A stretch of DNA of 64,000 nucleotides. It comes from Artocarpus heterophyllus. Its lineage: Eukaryota; Streptophyta; Magnoliopsida; Rosales; Moraceae. Below, one piece after another: positions 23,025 through 35,199 of the stretch (position 1 is its first letter; each line of letters starts with the position of its first letter). Under the pieces are notes generated by a model. The model was not told the DNA's origin. It made no database searches and saw nothing but the letters and a program-made list of their open reading frames with translations. Where the stretch lies: positions 17,453,699-17,517,698 of the forward strand of contig CM046344.1 of NCBI GenBank assembly GCA_025403435.1, in the 5' to 3' direction. The position numbers were made by a program, and so were the translations under genes.

Positions 23025-24400
23025 TTTCATCCTTGAAATTTACGTATGATTGGAGATGACACTAAAACAAGTAAGGGTACTTCTCTCTCATTTATGATTC
23101 AAGATCCCAAGTGGCTTCATCAACATCATGATGTTGATGCATCATTTTTACTAGAGGAATTTCACGACGATGCAAAATCTTTACTTCACAACCTGATATC
23201 TGAATTAAAACTTCCTCGTCAGCCCTATCTCCTTGGATTGGAAAATCTTTCCACATGATGATATGTGATAGATCTAGCTCGTATTTCCTCAACATTGACA
23301 CGTTAAATACATTGTGCACATAGGACTATTGAGGTGGTAGGTCTAAACGATAAGCAAGTGGTCTAATTTGTTTTATGATCTTAAATGATCCCGTATATCT
23401 TGATACTAACTTTCCTTGAACACCAAAATGAGATACGCCATGATTTGGCTTTACTTTTAAAAATACATATTCCCTAACCACGAACTCTAACGGTGGCCTT
23501 CTCTTATCCGCATAACTCTTTTGTTGGCTTTGAGCAATCTTAAGGCGATCATGAATGAAGTTTATCTGTAGTTTCCCTTATGAATTGTGGCCCAAGATTA
23601 ATGTACTCTTCCTTTTTAGCCTAACATAAAAACAGATCTACAAGGCCTAACCATACAGAACCTCATATGGAGCCATCCCAATACTTGTCTAATAGCTGTT
23701 ATTGTAAGCAAACTCAACATATGGTAATTATGCAATCCAATTAGTTCTAAAATCAAACACAAAAGCACGAAGCATATCTTCAAGAATTTGAATGACATGC
23801 TTAGATTGTCTATCTATCTGAGGATGAAAAGCAGTACTGAAATTTAGTTGAGTTCTCAAGTCTCTCTGTAATCCTCTCCAAAACTTAGATATGAAACGTG
23901 TATCCCGATTAAAGACTATTGACATTGGTACACCATACAATATCATTATCATCTCCATGTACAACTAACATAGATTGGAGATATTATAATTTGTTTTGAC
24001 TGGAATGAATTGGGCTGTCTTTTGTCAGATGATCCAAATTACCTAAACGACATCATGTTCCAACTGAGTTCTTGGAAATCCCATGACGAAATCTATCATT
24101 ACATGGTCTTTTTTCCATTTTAGAATAGATAAAGGTTTTTGATGTTCGGCTTTGACCTGTTGACATGTCATATACTTAGATACAAAAGTTGCTACGTCAT
24201 ACTTCATTCCAAGCCATCAATATTGTCGCTTTAAGTCCATATACATCTTAGAGCTTCTAGGATGAATAGCAAATTTAGAGTGCTACGCTTCATCCAACAT
24301 TGTAGATGAGGATCTTTTAGCATAACTAATCTCCTTTTGAAAAACAAAAATGCTTTTGGTCTTCTTTGCCATCTATTTAATGGTTCACAATTCTATAACT
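23025..24400 (-). pseudogene. Tekay-type integrase with chromodomain-like tail
   Basis: Remnant of the enzyme that inserts element DNA into the chromosome. On the minus strand, about 24230-24090 reads WLGMKYDVATFVSKYMTCQQVKAEHQ followed by VMIDFVMGFPRT, the end of the zinc site and start of the core; 23964-23728 holds YGVPMSIVFNRDTRFISKFW and LNFSTAFHPQIDRQSKHVIQILEDML, where the expected catalytic Asp reads Asn and the final Glu reads Lys. The tail 23319-23092 (VFNVSMLRKY, IQISGCEVKILHRREIPLVK, VDEATWDLES) looks like the chromodomain region of Tekay/Del elements, which is thought to steer insertion to heterochromatin. Several stops and shifts make it inactive. Confidence 0.8.
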
Positions 24401-24426
24401 GTTCCCATATCGTAAGTAGTTCTTCA

Positions 24427-26368
24427 TGTAGGAAAACGAGTATGCAGCAGAATTTTAAAAATTTTAAATCGGAGTATTTTCTAAAACATAAATTTGACAT
24501 ACTAGATACATAAATTAATGACAGATATTACTAACCTCTTTTGTATACCAAAGTGGGCTTAAATTCATGTAGAGAAGAACGTTCCAGAAGAGCCTCTACC
24601 AACTGGTCTTCTTTGCTATTCTCTTTCTATGATCGGAATGTAGGTGGTCGCATGTCGTACAACTTTTCCTCCAAAGACTTTCCTTCCAACTACTAGAGAA
24701 AACCAAGAGCTAAGGTCCTTGATGTTGAACAATAGATCTTTAGGAGTTTCAGAGTTTCTCACACTAGAGTACTCACTCTTTGCTCCTTAAGTGATCTGAA
24801 TAATAAAGAAAACTCACCCCTTATTTATAGTGGTCGAATTTGGGGTTAAACATTATAAGATTAGGCCTCAAAATTAAAGTTTGGATAAACTTCTAATAAA
24901 AAATACATCAAAAACACGTATACAGATTATCGCATGATTGACAAGCCGATCTGGGACATCGGCTTGCCGAATTTACTCCATTGGCAAGTCGAAGTTTCCC
25001 ACCAGCTTGCCGAATTTACAATAATCTTGATCCTTAAGAATATTTTATTTTTCACCCAAGAATATTAGATAGAGCGTCAATTTTAATTCAAATAACCCAA
25101 TAGAGAAGTTATCTGATTAAAATAGTCATATACAGATAATCTTATAGAAAATAAAATATTATCCAAATAACTCAACATATTTATCTTAAATTAATTTATA
25201 AAATTAATTCAACCGATAAACTAACATGAATTATTAAATCTAACCTTATCGAATTTCTACCAATTTAATAATTTAACATAAGTCACCAATATATAGAAAA
25301 AATATGTTATATCATTACAGGATTTATTATGAGTGAGTAAAGAGGACCTGATAGATATATATAGTTCAAGCTCTTATAATTATAAAATACAATATCCCAG
25401 ATACATATTTTATAATTATCAACTTTCATGCTACTCCACTAAAAGCTTAGAGCTGCACTCTCACACTATATAAAAATACGAAGCTTCAATAAGCTAACCG
25501 TCTATGACATATCATAATGCGTCACATCTCCATAGGATATTGATAATCGGCTTAAGGATAAATTTTATTTTACCTTCCTGATTATTTTTATCTTACGTTC
25601 CATTATCACACTATTGGAATACTTACTATCCATAGATACTATACCATTCGGTTACACTTGTGTATCTACATGGTTGAGCGCTCCAGTCTTCCAACTATAG
25701 GATAATGTATATAAGAGAATATCATTAACTCTACAAAAAGAGCTATTCCATATCTATGAATAACGAGTCTATATCAATCAAGATTCATGCCTCCAATATA
25801 CTGGTATGCGTACAATCATTAAGCCATGATGTCACCCTTTAGTATATCAAAAGACATAAGTCAAGATAACAAGCCCATTAGTCATTTTAGGATTAAGATA
25901 CAATACATATGATTTTCTAAAGTGAATTAATTTTCACAAACAAAATTATTAACCAAATCAATTCAACTTTTATGTCCCAGTCCAATACGTAGTCAACAGT
26001 GCACTAATGTTTCTATCGCGGAGCCCCACTCCAATGACCAAGACAAGTCATCTTTTGTTAGGGATGTAGACAACGTAACAATCTTAGCATGAATAAAACA
26101 CTCAACTTCATTCCCTCGATTGCGGATCTTATCAATTAGACCATCACTTTTAAGATTTAAATCTTTCACATAATATGTCTATCATATGCATGATTCTTAA
26201 AGGTTTAGACTGACATTATCATAATTTTGTTTGCTTATCATACATTCAACAGACATGAACATAAAGAGAGCAACATTTGGTATATGAATAATAAATAAAC
26301 TCTTTATTTATAAAATGTCTCTAAAAATATATTATTACATTTTACTCCTTAAGGCACTATGTCTAACA
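24427..26368 (-). repeat. 3' LTR, family L1, minus strand
   Basis: 1942 bp, same family as 5847-7791 in reverse: ends TGTAGGAAAACGAG...CTATGTCTAACA on the plus strand. A minus-strand TATA (TATAAATAAGGGGTGAG) lies near 24820. A cluster of GCCGA words (24940-25022) lies upstream of it. Confidence 0.85.
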
Positions 26369-26381
26369 ATCTCCCACTTGC
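26369..26381 (-). other. Polypurine tract of the minus-strand copia
   Basis: CAAGTGGGAGATT on the minus strand directly before the LTR start, a form very common in plant copia elements. Confidence 0.75.
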
Positions 26382-26399
26382 ACTAAGTGAGTAAATATG

Positions 26400-26914
26400 A
26401 TATGTTATGCATTTCCATAGCTCCAATAGGCCATAATGTTCTCAGACGCGATCAAACATATTTCCACATTTCCACTCACCAGTTGTTCTTTATAACATGA
26501 TACTTCCGATGTACATGCTTACTTTTCTTATGAAATCTTGGTTCCTTAGCGTCAGCTATCGCAGCAGTGTTATCACAGTGTAGCAATACTGCTTTTCCAT
26601 ACCAGGAACTACCTCAAGATCTTCAAAGAACTTGTGGAGCCATACTGCTTCTTTCAAAGCATCACCAGCTGCTACATACTCGGCCTCTATCGTTGAATCC
26701 GAAGTGCAATCTTGGTTGACACTTCTCCAAACAATGGCACTACCTCCTAGAGTAAACACAAAACTAGAAGTCGATCTTCTCGAATCTAGGCAAGATTGAA
26801 AATTCAAATTAATGTATCCTAGAGGTGCTAGATCCTCACCCGAATACATAAGCATATAGCCTCAAGTCTTTCTCAGGTACTTGAAAATATGCTTGATCGC
26901 AGCCTAGTGGTTCG
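26400..26914 (-). pseudogene. Copia RNase H fragment
   Basis: Minus-strand frame contains HIFKYLRKT, then MLMYSGEDLAPLGYINLNFQ, STSSFVFTLGGSAIVWRSV, STIEAEYVAAGDALKEAVWL and FEDLEVVPG, the copia RNase H region that degrades RNA in the RNA:DNA hybrid. It closely resembles the RNase H of the complete copia at 58400-58760. The open part is 26855-26556, with a frameshift or stop at each end. The solo LTR at 26915 separates it from its RT. Confidence 0.85.
26910..26914. repeat. Target site duplication GTTCG, left copy
   Basis: GTTCG immediately left of the solo LTR; its partner is 28945-28949. Confidence 0.85.
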
Positions 26915-28944
26915 TGTTAGACATATATGACCTAAGGAGTAAAAATGTAATATGTTTTTGGAGACATTTTTATCAATAAATAATTTATTTATTATTTATA
27001 TACCAAATCTTGCCTTGTTTATATTCATTGTTTTTGAATGTATGATAAGTAAAAAAAAGTCTGAGACTGTCGGTCTAAACCTTTTAGAATTGGGCATATG
27101 ATGGACAAATTATGTGGAAGACACGATTCTTAAGGTGACGATCAAAATCAAAAGATCCGCAATCGAGAGAATAAAATTAGGTGTTCTATTCATGCAAAGA
27201 TTGTTATGTTGTTTGTATCCCTAATGGGAGATGGTTTGTCTTGACCATCAGAGATGGACTCCACGAATAGAAACATTGGCACATTGTCATGGGTGACGAT
27301 GTCTTGGATCAATACATAAAGTGAATTGATTTAGATTAATAATTCTGTCTCAGAAAATCGATTTACTTTAGACAATCATATGCATTGTATCTTAATCTTG
27401 AGATGAATAATGGGCCTGTTGTCTTGACTTATGTCTTTTGATGTACCAAAGGATGACATCCACATTTTAATAATGGTACGCAGGCCGGTACGTTGGAGGC
27501 ATGACTCTTGATAGCGTAGACTTGTTATTCATAGATATGGAATCCATAGCTCCTCTTTAGGAGTTGAGGTATCCTCTTATATGCGTTATCTTGTAATTGG
27601 AAAACTGGAGCGCTCAACCATTGGATACATAGGTGTAACCAAATGGTAACTATCTTTGGATGGTAAGTTTTTCGATGGTGAGATAACGAAACGTAAGAGA
27701 AAAATAATCAGGAAGATTAGACAAAACTTGTCCTTAAGCTGATTATGGATAATCCTATGAGGATACGATACATTATGATATGTCATAGAGACTTAGCTAT
27801 ATGGGCTTCGAAATTGTATATAGTTCGAGAGTGCAGCTCCAAGCTTTTAGTGGAGTAGTGTTGGAGTTGATAATTATGAAATATATATCTGAGATATTAG
27901 GTTTCATAATTGTCGAGGCTTTAACTATATAGGTCCATCAGGTCTCCTTTTCTAGCTCATAAAAATCTTGTAACGACACGGCATGCTTTTTCAATAATTG
28001 GTGACTTGTATCAAATTATTAGATTGGCTGAAATTTGATAAGATCAGATAATTCATATTTGTTTGTTGGTCGAATTAATTTTTGTGACAAATTAATTCAA
28101 GATAAACTTGTTGAATTATAGGGATCAGATAATTCATGACTGTTTATCAGTTGGATTAATTTTGAATAAAATTAATTTAAGATAAGCATGTTGAATTATT
28201 AGGAATATTTGTTTTCATAGAGATTATCTTGATATGACTGTTTTAATTAGATAACTTTTCTACTAGGTTATTTGAATTAAAACTAAGATTCTATCCTACG
28301 AATCTCAAGTGGAAAATAAAGATTCGCAGGGATCATTTATCATTAGTTTGGAATGCTGATCTTCCAGTTCGGCCTGCCAATGGAGGAAGTTCGGTAGGTC
28401 GAGCTGCAAATGCGGCCATCTGACCGAGTGATAAATAAATCACATATTTTCATGCAGATTTATTTGATATTGTTTCTAATTTGATTCTGATTTGAATTTT
28501 TGAGGCCTTATCTAATAAGGACTGACTCCTAGGCCCAACCTCTATAAAAGGAGAGTGAGACTCATTGTTATTCAGATCAGTTGAGAAATCTAGAGTGAGA
28601 CTCTGCCAGTGAGACTCTGTGACTCTCTAGGGAGCTATTGTTTACAAATCACGAACTATAGCTTTGGGTTTTTTCTCAATTGGTTGGAAGGAGAACTACC
28701 TAGTAGAAGAGCTGTACGAGTGTGCCCACGCGCACACTGGTCGTGGATAGAGAATAGTAAAAAAGGCTAGTTGGTTTAGGTCCTTTTGGACCGCACATCT
28801 CTTCACAAACTGCAGAAGCTTTTCGGCATTTACAAGGTTAGTAAGATCCGGTTAATTTATGCATCTACTGTGTCAAATTTGTGTTTTTGAAAATACTCTA
28901 GTATAAAAATTTTAAGAATTTCACAGCTTACTATTTTTCCAACA
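26915..28944 (+). mobile_element. Solo LTR of copia family L1
   Basis: 2030 bp from TGTTAGACAT to TTTCCAACA with 5-bp duplications GTTCG on both sides. Internal sequence is absent, so LTR-LTR recombination removed it. It sits antisense in the coding region of another copia of the same family. TATA near 28541; GGCC/TCGG word cluster at 28360-28440. Confidence 0.9.
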
Positions 28945-28949
28945 GTTCG
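28945..28949. repeat. Target site duplication GTTCG, right copy
   Basis: Repeats the five bases left of 26915. Together they prove that the solo LTR arrived by integration. Confidence 0.85.
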
Positions 28950-29530
28950 GTCCTATATCTGATTGAAATTGACTTACTATCCTGATCGCATAACAAATGT
29001 CCAACCCTGTGCAAGGCATAGCATACATGAGACTAACCATTGTCGAAGCATAAGGCACCTTCTTTATGTAATCTTTTTTCATCAAATTTTGGTGAGTCTT
29101 TCTTAGAAAGAGTAATTTCAAACCTAAATGGTTGTCCACCTTTCTTAGAATTCTACATTGCATACTTCTCTAGAATTTTATCTATGTATGAAGCTTGGGA
29201 TAAAGCTATCATTTTATTCTTCCTATCCCAAAAAATCTGGATACCAAGAACATAATTAGCTTCACCTAAGTCTTTCATGTCAAATTACTTAGTTAACCAT
29301 AATTTGACCGATGACATGCCCCAACATCATTGCTAATTAACAGAATGTCATCTACATAGAGCAGTAGAAAAACTACCTTCCCATCCTTAATATGTTTGTA
29401 AACACATAGTTCATTCACATTTTGTTCGAACCCATAAATTGACTTTAGCAACTTATAGACCTTACCCTGTGAACCCTTTAATCCATATTAGAACATGCCC
29501 TCGACTAAGAACTTTAATCCAACTACTTAA
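28950..29530 (-). pseudogene. Copia reverse transcriptase fragment
   Basis: Minus strand holds KVYKLLKSIYG, then VYKHIKDGKVVFLLLYVDDILL with the YVDD active site near 29360, then VPYASTMVSLMYAM and GLDICYAIRIVSQFQSDIG. Compared with the complete copia (57790-57900), about 20 codons between SIYG and F(E/D)QN are missing, a deletion that may have arisen between short repeats encoding YG. Upstream of about 29500 the similarity ends. The original downstream neighbour is the RNase H piece at 26914. Confidence 0.82.
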
Positions 29531-30429
29531 TTCATTTTCGTGTGCCTTCAGTTGACCTTTTGCACCAAAGGTCACTTCTATTCTTAATTCTCTCATCCTT
29601 ATCCTATGAACTCTTTTCATTAACATAGCTCTAAGCTTGCAAGCAACTTTGGGATCAAATTTAGTTTTTCTTCAGGGCTTACTCACTCGTTTTCCCTTGA
29701 AACATTGGGAGGAAGATAGCATATACTCCTTATACTCTTCATTATGCTCCTCATGATCGTTCTTTTATGACATTTTTACCTAATTTAAACCAAATCTTCA
29801 TCAAAAACCAAACACATAAATTGACATAAACCAATGAAACAAATATGCCCAAAACAAAACCAACATAAAACAAAACATACGTTAACATAGCTAAAACTAT
29901 ATGAAATAGCAATTAACACAAAAAAAAAAACCAAATTAACATAACAAATTAATAGAATTAACAAAAATAACAAAAATAAAACTAATTAATATAAAAAACT
30001 AAACCTAAAGGACACTTAAAAAAAAAAAACTAAAACTAACAAAACTAATTGCTAGCGACGGTCATAGAGGCTTTTCATCAAATATTTGGGGGGCACCACA
30101 ACAATACCTAGGCATTACATATGCAAACACATGGACAATAACCTCTTCTTATAGCAAAATGCCAAATATTGTTTAAAGTTCATTTAACATCAAATACAAG
30201 TAACACATACTAATAGATAAATACAAATTAATATAATTAATATAAAAACTAAAACTCTTACAACACTAAAGCTTAATGAAACTACCAAATAACACTAAGT
30301 TTAGAACTAACAATAATACTAAAATGAATTAAAATTAAAGCTAACAAAAATATATAAATAAATAATAAAAACTAAAACTAAGTAATAAATAAAAATGATA
30401 TAACTAAAAATTAAAAAAAGGGTTTGAAA
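29531..30429. other. Unassigned AT-rich stretch
   Basis: No family recognised. From 29780 the plus strand is A-rich with repeated AAAACTAA/AACATAA words, which gives a spurious hydrophobic minus-strand frame. It may contain the missing left part of the CACTA element. Confidence 0.4.
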
Positions 30430-30789
30430 TTTACCAACGATGGTGGAGTTGATGGAACGTCGAGGGACGAGGTTGAACAGTGACAGAGTCGACGGAATGT
30501 CGAGAGATGAGGTCGAGTTGGCAAGAACGGAGCCAGGGTTAGTAGTTTGGTCGAACGATGGTGGAGAGAGTGATAAAGGACATGGGGAAATGTGGCATCA
30601 AATGGCCAGGACGAGGGTCATAGGGGCTTGGTCTATGGCGAGGATCATGGGGAGGGTGAGAGAGAGGGTTTGAGAGCTAGAAAGAGGAAAAAATTCAAAA
30701 ATGGGAGGGTGAGAGAGAGGGTTTAAATTTGGGTAGAGACACAAAACGGTGTAGTTTTAGCCCCCTTACACGAGTGTTTTTTAACAAAC

Positions 30790-31050
30790 CATCATTTAAT
30801 GAAACTTTTTAATGATGGGTTTTCAAAAAAACCTTCACAAAAAAGGTGGTCCAACATGGCCAATTTCAGACCTTTTTCCTTGTCTACCAAGGGTGACAAT
30901 CTTAGTTTACAAATGCTCATTTTCCTCTTTTTTTTTTTTCTTTGGTTCCTCAACACTGGTCCATTCGACATCTTCACAAAGCAATAGGAAACATCATCAT
31001 CAAAATCATTTACCCCTTCAATTAGTGGCAATCCCTTTGTCAATGAAGGT
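30790..31050 (-). pseudogene. CACTA transposase C-terminal acidic tail
   Basis: Minus strand reads KGLPLIEGVNDFDDDVSYCF. A close relative at 40739-40530 has FIKGLPLIEEVDDFDDDISHL and WTSVEEP. This segment follows DUF4216 in CACTA transposases. Confidence 0.7.
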
Positions 31051-31079
31051 ATGTCTATGTAATCCTCGGCAACTTCATT

Positions 31080-31440
31080 ACTATCAAGAACTACTCTTCA
31101 CTTCATCGGGATGACTAGGGACAACTTTAAGATCTATTGTATAAAAAATGGATTGCTTGCAATGCCATAATGAAGAGATTGTTTTTGTATCCTAATTGCC
31201 TAAAGTCAACCATCGTGACGTTGTCATTATCAGCCTTAACATAGTTATTGCCGGCCCACTTGTATTTTAAAAGTACTATGCGTAATCCCCCGTAATCAAG
31301 TTCCCAAATGTGTTAAATAAAACCAAAGTAGTTCATGGTCTCATATACCAGATTCTTGTCTTTTGAGGAAATATGCATAGCCCTAACATAGCAAGTCACA
31401 TTGTTATTTTGTACCGGATGCTTCTAATCTCTTTTACGAG
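31080..31440 (-). pseudogene. CACTA DUF4216 domain, decayed
   Basis: Nucleotide similarity with the better preserved DUF4216 at 40700-41034 (for example TAATTGCCTAAAGTCAACCAT, CATATACCAGATTCTTGTC). Reading frame broken. The function of this domain is unknown. Confidence 0.65.
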
Positions 31441-31730
31441 TGTAAAAAGTGTAATCATTTATAGAATATAAGGTATACCTTGTAACTTTCGACGATAAGG
31501 TCCTCTAACTACGTTCTTTAAGTCTTTTGAGACGCTTCTATCTTGTGATGTGGAGTACTTGGCATAGATGTGTGTTCTAATCCACTCCTGAAAGGTCCGA
31601 TTGTGTTCATCTTACAACCACTTCTAATTTCTTACTCTTTTTAGATCCGCCTTTTTTATTTCTTCTTGTGAACTATAATGAAAGGCTCCACTTCATTAGC
31701 ATTGTGCAAGACATAAAGATAAGCTTGCTC

Positions 31731-32290
31731 CTACTCTTCTCGATTTACTAAGAAAGGATTGCCAATAGATACTCCCCTAGGCTCAATATTTCTTGTTTTT
31801 GGCACCCCAATTGCTTCTACATTGGACAAGTACTTGGAGCAAAATTCAACCGATTCCTCAGTTATGTAACTTTCTATGACACATCCTTCTGGCCTATTTC
31901 GGTTCTTCACATAGCCCTTCGAAACCTTTATATAACTTTCAAACGGGTATATCCGTCTCAAATATACTGTTCTGTGTAACTTAACTTCATGGACTAAGTG
32001 AACTGTTAGACGAATTATGGTATTAAAAAAATGTCAGTGGAAAACACTTCTCAAGCATGCACAAGATCTGTACGTGTACCAATTACCTTGGAGCATATTG
32101 AATTAAAGAATGAATACAACTTGGTAATTGTAAATCTCACATCTTTTGTTAGAATGTCTCAAAATGCAAGTGGCAGTAATTGGTGCATCAACACATGACA
32201 ATCATATGTTTTTATACCAAGAAGTTTCAAATCCTTTACCGGCACCAACTTTTTAAAGTTTGAAGAATTGCCACTTGGCACTTTCAACAA
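31731..32290 (-). pseudogene. CACTA DUF4218 domain
   Basis: Open minus-strand stretch 31961-31731 reads YPFESYIKVSKGYVKNRNRP and ESYITEESVEFCSKYLSNVE, diagnostic of DUF4218 in CACTA transposases. Upstream sequence to 32290 continues the domain with breaks. Confidence 0.8.
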
Positions 32291-33880
32291 ATCAAGCCAT
32301 TCACAAAGGTTTCTTTTTCCCCTCTTGATAACATGTGCTTTGTTGAAGGTAAGTAAGTACAGCTCCCTCTTTTCTTGGGAAACAAATTAGGCATAATCTC
32401 TATCTCCATGAGATCTAGTCGTGCTTTTTCACCATCCTTAGTCTTGCCTAGAATGTCAAGCAACATGCTAATTATTGATTCACAGACTTTTTTTTTTCTC
32501 AATATACATAACATCCAAGCAATGACAAACAAAAAGTATCTTCCAATATGGAAGTTCAAAGAAGATTGATCTTTTTTTTAAGGTCCATCTATCAACTGCA
32601 CGTCCTTATCTCGCTTGTTTTTCCCGAGTTTCACTTTCACATCTTTTACTGTTTCAAATACTTGCCCACCCGTCAAAGGTCGAGGAGGGTCTCTTTCTTT
32701 GATATTACCTTCAAAAGCTTTCATTTGTTTACGATAACGATGATCTCTTCAAAACTATCTTTTACGGCCAAGAAAAATAGTTTTCTTACTATTCTTCAAT
32801 CGTATATGAGACGTTTCCTTCATACAAATTGGACAATCAATAGAATTCTTTACCGAATAACCAGATAGATTTATACAGGTAAGTCATTAATTGTCCATAT
32901 CAACATTGCATGGAGTGTGTATCTTCTTGGCAAGTATTTCTAGCTTCAATTCCATTTTCGCACAAGATCTTTAGGTCAGTGATTAACGGTACCAAGTATA
33001 TATTAATGTCATTCCCTAGTTGATGAGGAACTAAAATCAATAGAGTCAACATCAAGAACTTCTATTTCATGCATATTTTTAGAGAGAGATTGTAGTTGAC
33101 AAGTATTTTAGGCCAAGTGCTATGTCTACTACTCAAGTTACCATGTGGGTTCATTCCATCCATCGATAAAGTAAAATGTAGATTTCTTGCTTCCACAATA
33201 AACTTAGGATGATCACATTAAAAGTCTTCCATTGATGGTGAATCCATTAGATGTCTAAGCATACCATCGTTCATCTGTTTGTCATGGTGCCAAGTCTAAT
33301 TCTTAGCATGCTTTACATTTCCAAATAAACGTCTCAAACGTAGTACCGATAGAATATATCACAACACCTTTGTCAACACTCCTTTCTTACCATTAGATGG
33401 CTCATTCTTTTTCTTCCACCTTGACTCTTTACAAACAAGGCAATTATTCAACTCCTTATACTCCTTCCTGTAAAAGACGTAACTATTTTCACAAGCATGT
33501 GTTTTCTCATACTCCATTCCCAAAGTGCTCAAAATGTTCTTAGCCTTGTACATACTAGTTAGTAAATTATTACCCTTTAGTAGAAGCCTTCCTGGAAATT
33601 CTAAAAGATTTGTGAAATTAGAATTTGACCACCCACCCAACGACTTCAAATTCTATAATCCAACTGTAGTATACAATTTTGTGAAATTGGTACACCTCTC
33701 ATACATAGGTGTCTCGGCATCATTCAACATTGTCTCAAATAACTCCGGACAATGTAAAAAGTGTTCTTCCAAATCATATACCATGTCAACCATATTTTCA
33801 TGATCACCCATATTATCCTTCACAATAGATTCCTTTCCTTTACTTACTAAAGTTGGATTGAACTTAGACTCACCATGAAA
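32284..33880 (-). pseudogene. CACTA TNP2-like transposase core
   Basis: Would bind and cut the element ends. On the minus strand, 33649-33359 contains SMYKAKNILSTLGMEYEKTH and YRKEYKELNNCLVCKESRWK, the start of the TNP2 domain; the middle (33350-32600) holds broken frames including KGVVIYSIG, DERWYA and LTINDLP-like pieces; 32559-32284 has IISMLLDILGKTKDGEKARL, DLMEIEI and TYLPSTKHMLSRGEKETF. More than ten stops interrupt the middle, so it is non-functional. Confidence 0.82.
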
Positions 33881-33889
33881 ATGTCACAT

Positions 33890-34072
33890 TTAATAACTAC
33901 TTATAATCCCATTTTGAAATAAATGTCCTCTAACAATTTGAATTAAAGATCTATGGTTTCCACATTGAACACAATGACATCGAATTTTATCACCTTGGGC
34001 ATAAGTTTTGACAAAATTCAAAAATTCAACACCATTTTGCAAAAAAAAAAAAAAAAAAAATCCCATATCCAT
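33890..34072 (-). pseudogene. CACTA transposase-associated zinc domain
   Basis: Minus strand GVEFLNFVKTYAQGDKIRCH, C-VQCGN and VRGHLFQNGIISSY resembles the N-terminal transposase-associated domain with paired Cys and a His. A run of about 18 A (34040-34058, plus strand) lies just upstream in the frame. Confidence 0.75.
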
Positions 34073-34837
34073 TTCCTATTCATTTTGCAAGTCCTAAATT
34101 AAAATATGCAATTCAATTACAAACAATTTCATAAATTAATTAATCTACCGTATAAATCATACCATAAATTCACAAATTTCACAAATTAATCATACCCATC
34201 AATTTCAATATAGCTAATCATACTCAAATATCTACAAATTACACATGCCCTTCATATTCAGATAACAAATAATATCTATAAATCTACAATTTTCATGAAT
34301 TATCTTACTCATAAACTAATCATTTAATCATACCCATTATTTTCAAATAAATAATCACATCTATAAATCCATAAACATTGATCAATCATACTAATTGATC
34401 AACAAATTAATCATACCCAACATATCTAATAACTAACTATCATCATAAATTCGCAAACCAAAAAGCTAATCAATAATTTTTTAAAAATATAAATATCTAA
34501 TTAAACACTTACAAGGAAGAAGACTAATAAGGATGGAGGCAGAGAGGGATGGCGACTGTAGTTGCAAGACACTTGGGTTGTGCTTTTAAGAGTTGAGTTG
34601 ATGATTTGTCGCTGATTGTCGAGATAAAGGGGGATTTTTAATGCACCTTTCACAACAGTTTTAAGCGAAAACCATTGTGTAAAATTGTACCTAACATGAC
34701 GATTTTTAGTAAAAACCATTGTGTATGGTTCTGCATCCTAACATAACGGTTTTTGTATTTTCATGCATACTCCCTGCATTTTCCCCCTTACTATGATGGT
34801 TTTTTTTATATAAAAAAAAGGTCATTAAATAAGAGTC

Positions 34838-34862
34838 TTGTAATCTCAAGTTTCTAGTAGTG
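34838..34862 (-). repeat. CACTA terminal inverted repeat
   Basis: Minus strand begins CACTACTAGAAACTTGAGAT, the hallmark end of plant CACTA elements. The 3-bp target duplication would be GAA (34863-34865), but the other end is not available for confirmation. Confidence 0.75.
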
Positions 34863-35199
34863 GAAGTTAATATGCAATAAAATGCATGCATGAGGATTAT
34901 GAAATACCAAGAGGTGGAATTAATATGTACAATTGAATTTTGACACTACTCGTTTGATGTCCACCAGACAAAGAATATGCTCTTTAATATCATACTAAGA
35001 AAAAAATACTATGGGAAAAAAATTTAATAAAGGACAAAGAGCACATTATTCTTGTAGGATATGAGATTAAAACTGTCTCGTTAAAAACCTTGCAAGAAAT
35101 ATTCAATGGGACCAAATTTATTTCAAGGAAAAAAGAGTGCTACATGCAATAGTTTCCTCATCATGTCAACATGTGTTTGTTAGTAGTTTTAACAAAGAT
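34863..35199 (-). repeat. Copia LTR remnant
   Basis: ACTGTCTCGTTAAAAACCTT and ATTCAATGGGACCAAA followed by AAGGAAAAAAGAGTGC recall the reverse of a common copia LTR motif; a related version lies at 37339-37449. It follows the RNase H end at 35200 on the minus strand, as a 3' LTR should. Confidence 0.5.

Larger units (their letters stand above)
16712..24426 (-). mobile_element. Tekay/Del-type chromovirus remnant (3' end of the element)
   Basis: Read on the minus strand: integrase and chromodomain-like tail (24400-23025), a worn polypurine tract, then a 3' LTR (23000 leftward to about 16712). The LTR is broken by a second same-family LTR (21777-19926) and by another insertion (19878-17517). 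gag, protease, RT and RNase H are missing because a copia LTR abuts the integrase at 24427. Confidence 0.75.
24427..29530 (-). mobile_element. Minus-strand L1 copia remnant (RT, RNase H, 3' LTR)
   Basis: Read leftward: RT fragment, RNase H and an L1-family 3' LTR. The coding part is cut by a plus-strand L1 solo LTR at 26915-28944. The left edge adjoins Tekay integrase sequence, so this copia probably landed in the chromovirus. gag, protease, integrase and the 5' LTR are missing. Confidence 0.8.
30430..34862 (-). mobile_element. CACTA (En/Spm) DNA transposon, decayed
   Basis: Read on the minus strand from a terminal CACTACTAGAAA at 34862: transposase-associated domain, TNP2 transposase, DUF4218, DUF4216 and an acidic tail, the standard order of plant CACTA transposases. 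Subterminal sequence at 34640-34810 repeats short words such as AACCATTGTGTA. The opposite terminus was not found, so the left limit is approximate. Stops throughout. Confidence 0.85.

Noticed and set aside
23046..23258. Plus-strand frame with HHDVDASFLLEEFHD
   Set aside because: Antisense to the chromodomain-like tail of the Tekay integrase, which has specific family motifs.
29785..29973. Hydrophobic 62-codon minus-strand frame that looks like a membrane protein
   Set aside because: It is the complement of A-rich low-complexity DNA; Phe, Leu and Ile codons follow from composition alone.
32548..32868. 106-codon plus-strand frame
   Set aside because: Antisense to the decayed CACTA TNP2 region and without motifs.
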